Source: Aminipila terrae
GTDB lineage: Bacteria; Bacillota; Clostridia; Peptostreptococcales; Anaerovoracaceae
Reading direction: 5' to 3'
Length of the DNA: 64,000 nucleotides
NCBI RefSeq assembly: GCF_010120715.1
Contig: NZ_CP047591.1
Span: 558,001-622,000, forward strand
Shown here: piece by piece, positions 1 to 9,482 of the stretch
How the letters are laid out: every line of letters starts with the position of its first letter
Position numbering within the stretch: position 1 is the stretch's first letter
Made by a program: the position numbers and the translations under genes
Notes under the pieces: model-generated
Seen by the model: the letters and a program-made list of their open reading frames with translations, nothing else
Told to the model about the DNA's origin: nothing
Databases searched by the model: none

Positions 1-1408
1 GATTTTCATCTCTTATAATCCTTACAGGCGAAGAGCTTCTGGTCTCAACAGCTGTTAATATTGAATCTGGTGAATCGAACCCTTTTAATTTTTGTCCTAA
101 AAAAGGCATAGCTTCAAGCATAGCTTTCACAGCAAAATCAGGAAGACAATTTCTTACTTTGTTGCCATTACTGGTCGCTTCTGAAAATTCTTTCCACAAA
201 GATTTTGGTGCAAAATAATTACTTCCACCTTCAATAAACGCTCTTTTTTCATATTTTTCCTGAAATTCCACACCAGCCAATGGATCTTCTGAGCCAAAGT
301 CTGATGTTTTTACATCTACCAAAAGTGCACTGTTTGCATATTTACTATTTCTTGCATGATAACTCATGCCATTAGTAACCACTCCTCCAGTCTGAGAAGA
401 AGCTACAATTACTTCACCTCCCGGGCACATACAAAAGGTATATACTCCTCTGCCATTCTGGCATCTGTGTGATAATTTATAATCCGCTGCACCCAGACCG
501 GTTTCAGCTTTACCATATTGTGCCTGATCTATCATTCTTTGTAAATGTTCAATTCGGACACCTATAGAAAATGGCTTTTGAGTCATAGAAACACCTTTGT
601 GATTTAACATTCTAAAAGTATCCCTTGCACTGTGTCCAACAGCCAAAATTAGATTCTCAGTTTCTATCCATTCACTGCCATTTATTTGCACGGCCTGAAC
701 AGCTTCATCTGAAATTCGGATATCCGTTAATCTGGATGCAAACCGAATTTCTCCGCCATTTTCAATAATCTTTTTCCTGATGTTAATAACCACCTGACGA
801 AGTATATCTGTGCCTATATGGGGTTTTTGCTTATATAATATTTCTTCATTGCTGCCTGCGTCAGTCAGTTCCTGGAGTACTTTATAAATTCTGTAGTCTT
901 TTATCTGTGTAGTGAGTTTTCCGTCAGAAAAAGTTCCGGCACCACCTTCCCCAAACTGGACATTGGATTCTTCATTTAAAATGCCTTCCTGCCAGAACTT
1001 TTCTACATCTTTGACCCGTTGTTCAATACAGTTTCCTCTTTCCAGAATCAAAGGATTAAAACCCACCTCTGACAATATCAGAGCAGCAAACATTCCACAA
1101 GGGCCAAAACCAGCAATAACTGGTCTGTTTTTTATTTTTTTAGTTCCATAAGGTACAAACTTATATTGATCATCCGGGGCTTCTGTTATTTTTAATTTTG
1201 AAGCCAGTTTTGATATATCTTCATTTACAGAAAAATCAACAGTATAAACCAATTTGATATTTTTTTTATCTCTTGCATCTATTGACTCTCTTATTATTTT
1301 ATAATCAGTTACAACAATATTATCCCTGCCAATTTTTTTTGATATTTTTTTGGGAATCATTGATTTATTTTCGTCCAAATTTAATTTAATCTGACTGATT
1401 CTATACAT
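1..1408 (-). CDS. FAD-dependent dehydrogenase (COG2509-like), cut by the left edge
   Basis: Translating the complement from the ATG at 1408 gives an open frame to base 1 (about 469 codons, C-terminus missing). Near residue 95 is a dinucleotide-binding motif, GFGPCGMFAA, typical of two-dinucleotide-binding flavoproteins. Later segments include FGEGGAGTFSDGK and CMCPGGEV. The N-terminal 90 residues form a small domain before the FAD domain, as in the uncharacterised COG2509 dehydrogenases. The start codon directly follows the TAA of the upstream flavoprotein gene. Its ribosome binding site, GGAGAG, is made by the last two sense codons of that gene, so the two are probably translationally coupled. 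Substrate unknown. Confidence 0.85.
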   Translation of the reverse strand, partial: MYRISQIKLNLDENKSMIPKKISKKIGRDNIVVTDYKIIRESIDARDKKNIKLVYTVDFSVNEDISKLASKLKITEAPDDQYKFVPYGTKKIKNRPVIAGFGPCGMFAALILSEVGFNPLILERGNCIEQRVKDVEKFWQEGILNEESNVQFGEGGAGTFSDGKLTTQIKDYRIYKVLQELTDAGSNEEILYKQKPHIGTDILRQVVINIRKKIIENGGEIRFASRLTDIRISDEAVQAVQINGSEWIETENLILAVGHSARDTFRMLNHKGVSMTQKPFSIGVRIEHLQRMIDQAQYGKAETGLGAADYKLSHRCQNGRGVYTFCMCPGGEVIVASSQTGGVVTNGMSYHARNSKYANSALLVDVKTSDFGSEDPLAGVEFQEKYEKRAFIEGGSNYFAPKSLWKEFSEATSNGNKVRNCLPDFAVKAMLEAMPFLGQKLKGFDSPDSILTAVETRSSSPVRIIRDEN

Positions 1409-2692
1409 TTACTCTCCTATCACCTGATTATGCGAGAGGGAATCTGCTGCACCTCTTCCTGCTTTTATCCCTGTAAGCCATGCATGATGCAGGTTGTACC
1501 CACCGCAAGGGCCATCATAATCCAGGATTTCACCAGCAAAATAAATGCCTTCTGCCAGGGTAGATTCCATGGTCTCTGTATTTATTTCATCCAGGGGGAT
1601 ACCACCTCCTGTGCACTGTGCTTCTTTCCAGCCTTTTGCGCCCGTAACAGTATATCTGCTGCTCTTTAACAGCATAGCAATCTCTTCTATGCCTTCATAA
1701 GTTATATTCCCTATAGTACTGTTTTTATCTTCCAGTACATCGTCTATTATCTGTTCCCCAAGTTTCATATTTATCACAGAAGCCAGATACATGTGCGCAG
1801 GTACTCCTGCCATTAAAAATCTTCTTTCCTTTAAGAACTCAATGACTTCATCCTCTTCCATTTGTGGTAAAAAATCAATCTCTATACTGTAATTTCTAAA
1901 AGCGTCATTTAAAAGAACACTTTCATTCTCTTCTAACCTTATATACCGGCTCAGATTAAAAATACATATACCAGATAGTCCATCCTCTGTAAACTGTACT
2001 TCTCCCATCTCTTCCGCAACAGGCTTTTCATTTTTTAATAGCGTAACTTTGCCTTTCACTCTTATACCCTTTAAAGATTTTTTTATTCCATCACACTTAA
2101 CTGGCATAAGAACTGGATGTAGTTTTGAAAGGGTATGTCCAAATGATTTGGCTATCCCGTATCCATCACCAGTTGTTCCGAACTGAGGGGCAGATTTACC
2201 CCCGCAGGCAATAATCACTTTTTTACATGGTATAAAAACCTTCTCACCTGCGCAGTCAATATTTATATTAAATTCCTTTGCTTCATTCCTTACGATGCTG
2301 ATTACACTTAATACCTGGCAGTTGGTAAAAGTAGTAATGTTCAGCTTTTTAGCTTTCCATTTTAATAACTCCACAACTGCAGCCGCCTGTCCACTTTGAG
2401 GATACATCCGGCCATCTTCTTCCTCTTTAATCAGAATTCCGCTGTTATTTAAGAAATTTTTTACAACATCAAAACTTTCGCAGGAAATGTTGGTAATATT
2501 ACATCTACCATTTCCTGTAGCAAGGATTTTTTTACCAATATCTTCTTTTTTTTCTATTATACACACTCTCAGCGTGGGGGTTTTTTCCACAATGCTGATT
2601 GCTGCTGCCAGACCAGAGGCACCGCCTCCAATAACGCATATATCATAGAAAATATCATATAATGATTTTGTACTTTTTTGATTGCTACCCAT
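1409..2692 (-). CDS. HI0933/YhiN-family flavoprotein (NAD(P)/FAD-dependent oxidoreductase)
   Basis: A 427-residue protein with an N-terminal FAD-binding Rossmann motif (VIGGGASGLAAA, about residues 20-31), then KKILATGNGRCNITN and a C-terminal GGYNLHHAW segment. These are hallmarks of the HI0933-like (TIGR00275) family, annotated as aminoacetone-oxidase-like or BaiN-like. The length fits the family. It is cotranscribed with the downstream flavoprotein, with no intergenic base. The physiological substrate of the family is not settled, so only the flavoprotein oxidoreductase role is claimed. Confidence 0.9.
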   Translation of the reverse strand: MGSNQKSTKSLYDIFYDICVIGGGASGLAAAISIVEKTPTLRVCIIEKKEDIGKKILATGNGRCNITNISCESFDVVKNFLNNSGILIKEEEDGRMYPQSGQAAAVVELLKWKAKKLNITTFTNCQVLSVISIVRNEAKEFNINIDCAGEKVFIPCKKVIIACGGKSAPQFGTTGDGYGIAKSFGHTLSKLHPVLMPVKCDGIKKSLKGIRVKGKVTLLKNEKPVAEEMGEVQFTEDGLSGICIFNLSRYIRLEENESVLLNDAFRNYSIEIDFLPQMEEDEVIEFLKERRFLMAGVPAHMYLASVINMKLGEQIIDDVLEDKNSTIGNITYEGIEEIAMLLKSSRYTVTGAKGWKEAQCTGGGIPLDEINTETMESTLAEGIYFAGEILDYDGPCGGYNLHHAWLTGIKAGRGAADSLSHNQVIGE

Positions 2693-2836
2693 AAATCTAC
2701 ACCTCGTATTTTATATCATAACTTTTTTATTTTACCACAAATAAAAACCTTTTGCCATCTATTAGTTTTCATGTTATTATTATTAGGCTCTTTACAGCAG
2801 GCATGAACAGATAAATCAGTTAAGGAGTCTTTTATA

Positions 2837-3685
2837 ATGATTAAATTTATAAAAACCGTTTTTAAACTTTTTATACTTTTTATAATATTAGTTATTGGGG
2901 CTTTTGGATATGCCAGATATATCGAGCCCTTTCAGTTAAAATCCGTAGAAATATCTCTGGAAGCTCCCGGATTAAAAATAGACGATCAAAAGAATAAATT
3001 AAAAATTGCTGTTTTTTCTGATACTCATTTTAATGATTGGTACACAGTAAAAGATTTTAAAAAAGTCATATCTGCTATTAATAAACAGTCTCCAGATATG
3101 GTTTTTTTTGCCGGTGATCTGATTGACAACTACAATTTATACAACGGCAACACGGATGAGATAGCCACCTGCCTTTCAAGAATTAAAGCACCTTCAGGAA
3201 AATTTGCTGTATATGGAAATCATGATTATGGCGGTGGTGCTGAATGGGAGTATGAAGGCATTATGAAAAAAGGCGGTTTTACCGTCCTTGCCGGTGACTA
3301 TTACGCTCTCGACAACTTGAATCTGGCAATCATTGGAATAGATGACATCCTTATAGGTGGCGGTACTCCTTCTATAGCCAGCTGGGGCAGGAAGGACTAT
3401 TATAATATAGTCCTGTGCCACGAACCTGATGTTGCAGACCAGATTTTGGATTATAATGTCAATCTGATGATATCGGGCCATACTCATGGGGGTCAGATTA
3501 ATATCCCCGGCTATACAGCAGAGTTTCTTCCCCCTTATGGCGAAAAATATTTAAAAGGTCTATTTGAATTTAAGAACCATAACAACACAAAACTTTACGT
3601 AACTTCTGGCGTAGGTATGACCAAACTTCCATTTCGTTTTATGGCGCCGCCAGATGTAACTTTTATCACATTATATGCCAAATAA
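2837..3685 (+). CDS. Membrane-anchored metallophosphoesterase (YkuE/YaeI-like)
   Basis: A 282-residue protein. One N-terminal hydrophobic segment (about residues 8-27) is followed by an extracytoplasmic calcineurin-like phosphoesterase domain. The metal-binding motifs are in order: SDTHFND (D-x-H), AGDLID, GNHDYGGG and SGHTHGGQ. A relevant family member is E. coli YaeI/LpxG; Gram-positive homologues such as YkuE act near the cell wall. It has its own RBS (AAGGAG about 10 bases before the ATG) and is transcribed divergently from the flavoproteins. A hairpin terminator follows. Confidence 0.9.
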   Translation: MIKFIKTVFKLFILFIILVIGAFGYARYIEPFQLKSVEISLEAPGLKIDDQKNKLKIAVFSDTHFNDWYTVKDFKKVISAINKQSPDMVFFAGDLIDNYNLYNGNTDEIATCLSRIKAPSGKFAVYGNHDYGGGAEWEYEGIMKKGGFTVLAGDYYALDNLNLAIIGIDDILIGGGTPSIASWGRKDYYNIVLCHEPDVADQILDYNVNLMISGHTHGGQINIPGYTAEFLPPYGEKYLKGLFEFKNHNNTKLYVTSGVGMTKLPFRFMAPPDVTFITLYAK

Positions 3686-3695
3686 TTCTTACTGA

Positions 3696-3722
3696 AAAAC
3701 TCTAGGTTATGCCTAGAGTTTT
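3696..3722 (+). terminator. Hairpin after the metallophosphoesterase gene
   Basis: An 11-bp perfect inverted repeat (AAAACTCTAGG with CCTAGAGTTTT) with a 5-base loop. It lies 10 bases after the phosphoesterase stop codon, and its 3' arm ends in four Ts. Confidence 0.75.
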
Positions 3723-3730
3723 AATATGCT

Positions 3731-5370
3731 TTATAAATGGGAGTGTGCCATAATGATTGCATGCTCTGCACTACTGAACACATTCTCTTGGCCTACCATA
3801 TCTATAATACCCCCCGCTGCATCTCTATAAGTACTTTCGGCTGGACACTGGTAAACATTACTTCTGTCCCCTGTTCATGTAATATATTTATCAGTTCTAT
3901 CATTCCCTGAACGCCAGATAGATCAATAACAGGTACACCTCTCATGGAAAGGATAAGTACTTTGGTATTTTCAAGCTCTGACAGCTGCGTTATAAGCTTA
4001 TCCACTACTGCAAAGAAAATGGTTCCCGTTAAATAAGCCACGCTGATTTTATCGGATATTCTTGGTATGTTTATACCGATATGTTCTAATTTCTCCTGGT
4101 CAATTTCACTAATAGTTACATCAATATCGGTTAGTCTGACTACAATCAATACTGCAGAAAAAGCTACCCCGATAATAATGGCCTGTGTTAAGTCAAGAAC
4201 AACAGTAGCTCCCATGGTAATAAAGAATTTTGCCATACCAGATTTAAATTTATGTGAAAATATGTAATGTATGTTTTCCCAGTCGTTCATCCGCCAAGCA
4301 GTTACAATAAGCACCCCTGACAGTGCAGAAAGGGGAATGGCTGACATCACTGGTGCCAGAATAAACATAGAAAGCAGTAAAACAACTGAATGCATAATGC
4401 TTGTCACTCTGGTTTCACAACCAGCCTTAATCGCCACACTGGTTCTAGCTATGGCGGCAGTTGCTGGCACGCCTCCAAACAGCGGAATCACCATATTCCC
4501 AACCCCTTGTGCCATTAGTTCTACATCCCCGTTCAGCTTTTCGTGCTTCATTTTGCCTGCCGATGCCCCGCAAAGGAGACTTTCAATCATAGCCAGGGCT
4601 GCAATAGATAATGCGGGAATAAAGAAGTCCCAGAGTTCAACAGATTTTAATGTTTCAAAAGTCAGTCTGTCCTGTAAAAATAGTGTTTTGGGAATTTCTC
4701 CTACCACTGCTACATCAAACTTTGCAAAATAATTAAATACTAGTACAAAGATAAGAGAGGCCAGGGAGGATGGAACTTTCTCATTCCATTTCCTGGGCCA
4801 TATAAGCATAATAATTATAACCATAATACCTATTGCCGCAGTATACGGGTCAGGGTTAAACCCCTTAGTGAAATAGGAGAAAAATTTTGTTATTGCCAGA
4901 TCTCCACTGGAAGTAACATGAAAAAAGTTATCTAACTGACCTAATGCAATTATCACAGCGATTCCTGAAGTAAACCCAGTTATTACTGATGATGGAATAA
5001 AGTAAATCATTCTGCCAAGTTTCAGGATTCCTGCAATCACTAACATAAATCCTGCCAGAAAGCATGCTATTAAAATGCCCTGCATTCCATATTTAGCAGA
5101 CAGGGTAACCAATATAGCCGTCATGGCTCCAGTCGGCCCTGAAATTTGGAAAGAAGCACCCGAAAGTGCTCCTATAATCATACCACCTATTATTGCTGTA
5201 ACAAGACCTGCTGCTGCAGTAGCTCCGGATCCGACCCCAAAAGCAATGGCAAGAGGCAGTGCTACCGCAGCAACTGTCATACCTGACATCAAATCCTTTA
5301 CAAATCTTTTACCATTGTATCCCGCAAATTCTGTTCTTAATTCTGATGCATACGTTTTTGCTAAGTTCAT
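3731..5370 (-). CDS. SulP-family anion transporter with STAS domain (frameshifted near its C-terminus)
   Basis: A multi-pass SulP permease of about 545 residues. The N-terminal transport domain includes GPTGAMTAIL and FTSGIAVIIALGQ. A C-terminal STAS domain follows, with LSMRGVPVIDLSG. As written, the frame stops at 3802 after EMQRGVL. Adding one G to the G6 tract (forward C6 at 3810-3815) continues the frame through GGIIDMVGQENVFSS to a stop at 3731, a normal STAS C-terminal helix, so the break is probably artefactual. Transported anion unknown (sulfate, bicarbonate or dicarboxylates occur in the family). It starts 2 bases after the DUF308 gene ends and forms an operon with it and the Usp gene. 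Confidence 0.9.
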
Positions 5371-5372
5371 TT

Positions 5373-5936
5373 CTAATTTTGTGTCTCCTTTTCTCTGTCG
5401 CTATGTAAAAGATGATGATGTCTTTTAACATGGGGCATAGAAATACCAAATGTCAATATATTTATTCCCTGAATCAGGAAAAAGACCCCTATTAAAATTC
5501 CTAATGCTATCCCTACAAAACTAGCATTCAGGAAAGAAAAAATTCCAGCTATAGTGCTAATTACACCTAAGCCCATAGTCCATCCCCAGGACTTATTTTC
5601 CTGTTTTTTCAAAGTCATTGATCCCACAATCCGGTTTGATCCCGAAAACAGCATCCACATACCGAAAAACATCACTATGATTAAGTCTGTTACTAATTGA
5701 TTAGACAGTACTATACAACCTAAAATTATTCCCACCAGGGCATCAGACAAAACCCATCCCATGCCTTCGGGCCTTTTTTTCATTTTTATAAATGCCCCTG
5801 CTACGATAATACCATTTATAAGCATGGCAATGCCTAAAACAAAAGCCAGTGCTGCAAAAGCTACCCCCTGATTAGCTACGCACCAAAGCCCTGTCAGTAT
5901 CATCATTATCCCTGAAATAATTGTTAAAATTCTCAC
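5373..5936 (-). CDS. DUF308/HdeD-family membrane protein
   Basis: A 187-residue, almost wholly hydrophobic protein with about six transmembrane segments arranged as repeated hairpins, matching the DUF308 (HdeD) family. A short charged, His-rich tail follows the last helix (HVKRHHHLLH). It lies between a Usp-like gene and a SulP permease in one tight operon. HdeD of E. coli is linked to acid resistance, but no specific function is claimed here. Confidence 0.85.
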   Translation of the reverse strand: MRILTIISGIMMILTGLWCVANQGVAFAALAFVLGIAMLINGIIVAGAFIKMKKRPEGMGWVLSDALVGIILGCIVLSNQLVTDLIIVMFFGMWMLFSGSNRIVGSMTLKKQENKSWGWTMGLGVISTIAGIFSFLNASFVGIALGILIGVFFLIQGINILTFGISMPHVKRHHHLLHSDREKETQN

Positions 5937-5978
5937 TAATTACTACCTCCATTCCCTGTACCATTTCATGCTCCATAT

Positions 5979-6359
5979 CTATTGTGCTGGTACTACAATT
6001 AATTCGGCCTTGTCTTTAATCTTTTCACTAAATGAGCTGACTAAATTATCTTCCGTTTTTGCCTCTCCTGATTCGCCAAGAACAACATAAGAAATGTCAT
6101 TCTTATCTACCAGATCCACTAAAGTATCTAAAACGTGATTAGACCTGACCACCGTTAAATTTGCGCCATATTCCAAAGCCTTTTCATATAAATACTCTAA
6201 AGCTTCGCCCTCCTGATTATTGCCCAAGAACTTGAACTGGTAATGTGCTACATGGATAATAAATAGCTCACCATCATCATGTCCGAGAAATTCATGTCCA
6301 TACTTGATTAATCGTTCGCAGGTTTTTTGCTGGGTAACGCAAACCATAACATTTTTCAT
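5979..6359 (-). CDS. Universal stress protein-like (UspA superfamily)
   Basis: A 126-residue protein with the Usp alpha/beta fold pattern: KNVMVCVTQ first strand, a central TLVDLVDKNDISYVVLGES strand and a final strand ending IVVPAQ. The usual ATP-binding G-x2-G-x9-G-S/T motif is replaced by a weaker version (GESGEAKTEDNLVSSFSEKI), so nucleotide binding is uncertain. First gene of the Usp-DUF308-SulP operon, with a promoter immediately upstream. It may regulate the transporter, as Usp proteins often accompany permeases. Confidence 0.8.
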   Translation of the reverse strand: MKNVMVCVTQQKTCERLIKYGHEFLGHDDGELFIIHVAHYQFKFLGNNQEGEALEYLYEKALEYGANLTVVRSNHVLDTLVDLVDKNDISYVVLGESGEAKTEDNLVSSFSEKIKDKAELIVVPAQ

Positions 6360-6385
6360 TAAGAATCCCCCTTTACATCTCCCTA

Positions 6386-6414
6386 ATATAATAAACTTTG
6401 GGTTTACTTTTCAA
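6386..6414 (-). promoter_or_regulatory. SigA-type promoter of the Usp-DUF308-SulP operon
   Basis: On the complement, TTGAAA (6409-6414) and TTATAT (6386-6391) are separated by 17 bases, about 30 bases before the Usp start codon. Confidence 0.6.
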
Positions 6415-6441
6415 TGGACCGTTTAACTTATCAATTATACA

Positions 6442-6463
6442 CTAGAAATTTAAATTTTTCTAG
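6442..6463. promoter_or_regulatory. Palindrome at the -10 region of the Y-family polymerase gene
   Basis: An inverted repeat, CTAGAAA with TTTCTAG and an 8-base AT spacer. It sits directly before TATAAA, the likely -10 of the polymerase gene. It does not match the Gram-positive LexA box, so it is only a candidate operator. Confidence 0.35.
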
Positions 6464-6502
6464 TATAAAATGCAATTAGACGTTTATGCAAAGGAGGGAA
6501 CT

Positions 6503-7741
6503 ATGGACAGAACCATTATTCATTGTGATATGAATGGTTTTTTTGCATCAGTGGAATTGCTTGCAAGACCAGATTTAAAAAATGTCCCTATGGCGGTAAG
6601 CGGGAATCCGGACAGCAGACATGGCATCATTCTGGCTAAAAATGAACTGGCTAAAAAATATGGGGTTGTAACTGCAGAAACCATTTGGTCTGCCAAAAAA
6701 AAATGCCCTGACCTGCAGCTGGTCCGTCCCCATCATGATAAATACAAAAAATATTCTCAACTGATTAATGCTGTATATTACCGATATACAGATATGGTTG
6801 AGCCTTTTAGCATCGATGAATCCTGGCTGGATGTTTCGGGAAGTCTGAAGCTTTTTGGGAGTGGCGTTCAGATTGCTGACCTGATTCGTGAAACCGTAAA
6901 ACGAGAATTAGGGCTGACACTGTCTGCGGGTGTTTCATATAATAAGATTTTTGCAAAAATGGGCAGTGATTACAAAAAACCGGATGCCACTACTTTAATA
7001 ACCCGGGATAATTTTAAAGAGTTGCTCTGGCCTATGGATATTTCAGAAATGTTCTTTGTTGGTTCTGCAACGGCTGCAAAATTAAAACGAACAGGAATCT
7101 TAACTATCGGTGACCTGGCTTGTACCAATAAATATGTATTGCAGGGCCTCCTAGGAAAGCAGGGTGGTATGCTTTATGATTATGCCAACGGTCTTGACGA
7201 AAGTCCCGTTGCCCATTCTTATGAAAAGCAAAAAATTAAATCAGTTGGAAATGGTATCACTTTCAGACGGAATCTTGCGACAACTGGTGATATACAGACT
7301 GCATTAAAAGCACTATCTGACACCGTTTCCAGTCGCTTACGTGCCTATCAGATGAAAGCTTCCGGAATCAAAATAGATATTAAAGATCCTTACTTTAAAA
7401 CTATTTCAAGGCAGAAACAACTAGAATCCCCAACAAACATTACGGAAGAAATATATAGCTCTGCCTATGCACTTCTAAAAGCTTCCTGGACTCTTGGCAG
7501 TCCCATTCGGCTCTTAACGGTAACGGGAATAGGTCTGGTGAATGAAAATGAATCTGAGCAGCTTAGTTTTTTTTCAAAAAATAAAGAAATCCGGGAAAAA
7601 AGTACAAGTTTAGATAAAACCATGGATGCGATTCGCAGTAAATTTGGAGGTCAGTCCATAACTTTTGGTGGAATCCTGAAAAATGATTTAGGCATAGATT
7701 TGTTAGATGAAAATGAAGAAGAACAAGAAAGGGAGAATTAA
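6503..7741 (+). CDS. Y-family DNA polymerase (DinB/UmuC type)
   Basis: A translesion polymerase of 412 residues from the ATG at 6503. An ATG at 6470 is in frame, but the strong RBS AAGGAGG at 6491-6497 lies inside that extension, so 6503 is preferred. Catalytic motifs are HCDMNGFFASVE (metal-binding Asp), SIDESWLDVSG (Asp-Glu pair) and the SAGVSYNKIFAKMGSDYKKPD fingers/palm region. A helix-hairpin-helix (TGILTIGDLA) and a little-finger domain follow. The C-terminus QLSFFSK resembles a beta-clamp-binding peptide. Could be Pol IV or a UmuC-type enzyme; I cannot decide between them. Confidence 0.92.
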   Translation: MDRTIIHCDMNGFFASVELLARPDLKNVPMAVSGNPDSRHGIILAKNELAKKYGVVTAETIWSAKKKCPDLQLVRPHHDKYKKYSQLINAVYYRYTDMVEPFSIDESWLDVSGSLKLFGSGVQIADLIRETVKRELGLTLSAGVSYNKIFAKMGSDYKKPDATTLITRDNFKELLWPMDISEMFFVGSATAAKLKRTGILTIGDLACTNKYVLQGLLGKQGGMLYDYANGLDESPVAHSYEKQKIKSVGNGITFRRNLATTGDIQTALKALSDTVSSRLRAYQMKASGIKIDIKDPYFKTISRQKQLESPTNITEEIYSSAYALLKASWTLGSPIRLLTVTGIGLVNENESEQLSFFSKNKEIREKSTSLDKTMDAIRSKFGGQSITFGGILKNDLGIDLLDENEEEQEREN

Positions 7742-7757
7742 ATTCTCCCTTATTTTT
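7731..7757. terminator. Bidirectional terminator between convergent polymerase and helicase genes
   Basis: GGGAGAA pairs with TTCTCCC across the polymerase stop codon, followed on the plus strand by TTATTTTTATT. It lies between the convergent gene ends at 7741 and 7763. Confidence 0.7.
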
Positions 7758-7762
7758 ATTGC

Positions 7763-9283
7763 TTATTTATTTTTATTGTAAGATTTGCTTCTGTTATCTC
7801 TTCCTGCTCCATCTTTGCCTCTGGCAGAATCACGTCTCCTGTCTCTGCCACGGTTTCTGTCAGAATTATATCCATTTCTGCTTTTCTGACGGCTTCCGCC
7901 TTTGTTTTTTATTAAATCATTAAATTTATCCCGTTTATTCAGAGTAAAATCATTGTCCAGTTCAGACTCTTCATAATTTCTACTGTCTAAATCGCTGAAT
8001 TTCATTTTAAACAATGCAGCTGCAATATCCAGAGTAGTTATATCATCGGACTCTTCAAGAATTCTTTCAATGGCTTCTGTATATTTAGAATATCCTCCGG
8101 CTGACAGCGCTGCCATCACTTCTTCTGTGGCAGACTGAAGCTTCATGGACTCAATACTTGAAATAGTAGGAGGTTTTGTTCTTGTTATTCTTGACTTTGT
8201 ATATCTTTCTATATCCTTAAGTTTATAAATATCTCTACCAAATACAAAAGAGTAAGAAACCCCCTTCTTTCCGGCTCTCCCTGTTCTTCCTATTCGATGA
8301 ACATAATATTCTGAATCACTTGGTATATCATAGTTGAATACAGCCTCTACATCATTTACATCAATGCCCCTTGCTGCAACGTCTGTGGCAATCAGCAGTT
8401 CAACCTGCCCTTTTCTGAACTTATTCATTACCCGGTCACGTTCACGCTGTTTCATGTCGCCATGTAATGCTTCTGATGAGTATCCTCTGGCCTGAAGGGA
8501 GGTACAAAGTTCATCTACTTTCCATTTTGTATTGCAGAAAACAATGCCCAGTTTTACATTTTTAGCATCTATCAGCCTGCACAGCAGTTCCAGTTTTGAA
8601 CTTTCTCTTACCTCAATATAATACTGCTCTATTGTATCAATGGTCACTTCTTTCTGTAAAGTCACCACATGCTCCGGATTATTCATATACAAATTTGCGA
8701 TTTCCAGAATTCCTTTTGGCATGGTTGCCGAAAAAAGCATGGTCTGCCTTTCCGCTGGCAGCTCCGCAAAAATGGTATCTATATCCTCTCTGAAACCCAT
8801 ATTAAGCATTTCATCCGCTTCATCCAGTACAGCCATCTTCAGATTCTGAAATTTCAAGGTATGCCTTCTCATGTGGTCCATGATTCTTCCAGGTGTACCA
8901 ATAATAATCTGTGGTCTGCCTTTCAGAGCTATGATTTGTCTTTCAATAGACTGTCCCCCATATATCGCTAAAGATTTAATACCTTTTTTATACTTGCAAA
9001 GACTTCTGAATTCTTCCGATACCTGAATTGCCAGTTCTCTGGTGGGGCATAAAACAAGTACCTGGACTCCCTGATGTTTCGTGTCAATCATTTCCACTGC
9101 TGGGATTCCAAAAGCACAAGTCTTTCCCGTACCAGTCTGTGCCTGCCCAATCACATCATGTCCTTCCATGACTACCGGAATTGCCTTTGACTGTATTGGA
9201 GTTGCTTCTTCAAATCCCATAAAGTCCAATGCTTTTTTCATAGCATCCGACAAGTTTAATTCTTTAAAATTTAAGTTTTCCAT
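7763..9283 (-). CDS. cshA: DEAD-box ATP-dependent RNA helicase (CshA type)
   Basis: A 506-residue DEAD-box helicase with motifs in order: Q-motif (FEEATPIQS), AQTGTGKT, PTRELAIQ, GTPGR, DEADE, SAT, ATDVAARGIDV and HRIGRTGRAG. A linker with RTKPPT and a small RNA-binding-like region come next. The C-terminal tail (about residues 465-506) is rich in Arg, Asp, Gly and Ser and probably disordered and RNA-binding. The length matches CshA/DeaD of Firmicutes, which act in mRNA decay and ribosome assembly. Monocistronic, converging on the polymerase gene. Confidence 0.92.
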   Translation of the reverse strand: MENLNFKELNLSDAMKKALDFMGFEEATPIQSKAIPVVMEGHDVIGQAQTGTGKTCAFGIPAVEMIDTKHQGVQVLVLCPTRELAIQVSEEFRSLCKYKKGIKSLAIYGGQSIERQIIALKGRPQIIIGTPGRIMDHMRRHTLKFQNLKMAVLDEADEMLNMGFREDIDTIFAELPAERQTMLFSATMPKGILEIANLYMNNPEHVVTLQKEVTIDTIEQYYIEVRESSKLELLCRLIDAKNVKLGIVFCNTKWKVDELCTSLQARGYSSEALHGDMKQRERDRVMNKFRKGQVELLIATDVAARGIDVNDVEAVFNYDIPSDSEYYVHRIGRTGRAGKKGVSYSFVFGRDIYKLKDIERYTKSRITRTKPPTISSIESMKLQSATEEVMAALSAGGYSKYTEAIERILEESDDITTLDIAAALFKMKFSDLDSRNYEESELDNDFTLNKRDKFNDLIKNKGGSRQKSRNGYNSDRNRGRDRRRDSARGKDGAGRDNRSKSYNKNK

Positions 9284-9482
9284 TTATTTCCTCATTTCGT
9301 AATTAATCGCAAAATGCGATACACAATCATATTATTATATTTTTAAATTCTTCCAATGTCAAACTATTTATGTTAATTTATTTTAATTAATTATTATTTT
9401 GAGCCGATATATGTGTTATAATTATAATTTAATATTAGTAAACGCTATTTTAAAATAAATTACATTAATAAGGTATTTTGTT

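Noticed and set aside
6442..6463. LexA box in front of the Y-family polymerase gene
   Set aside because: The palindrome there does not match the CGAAC-N4-GTTCG pattern; kept only as a candidate operator of unknown type.
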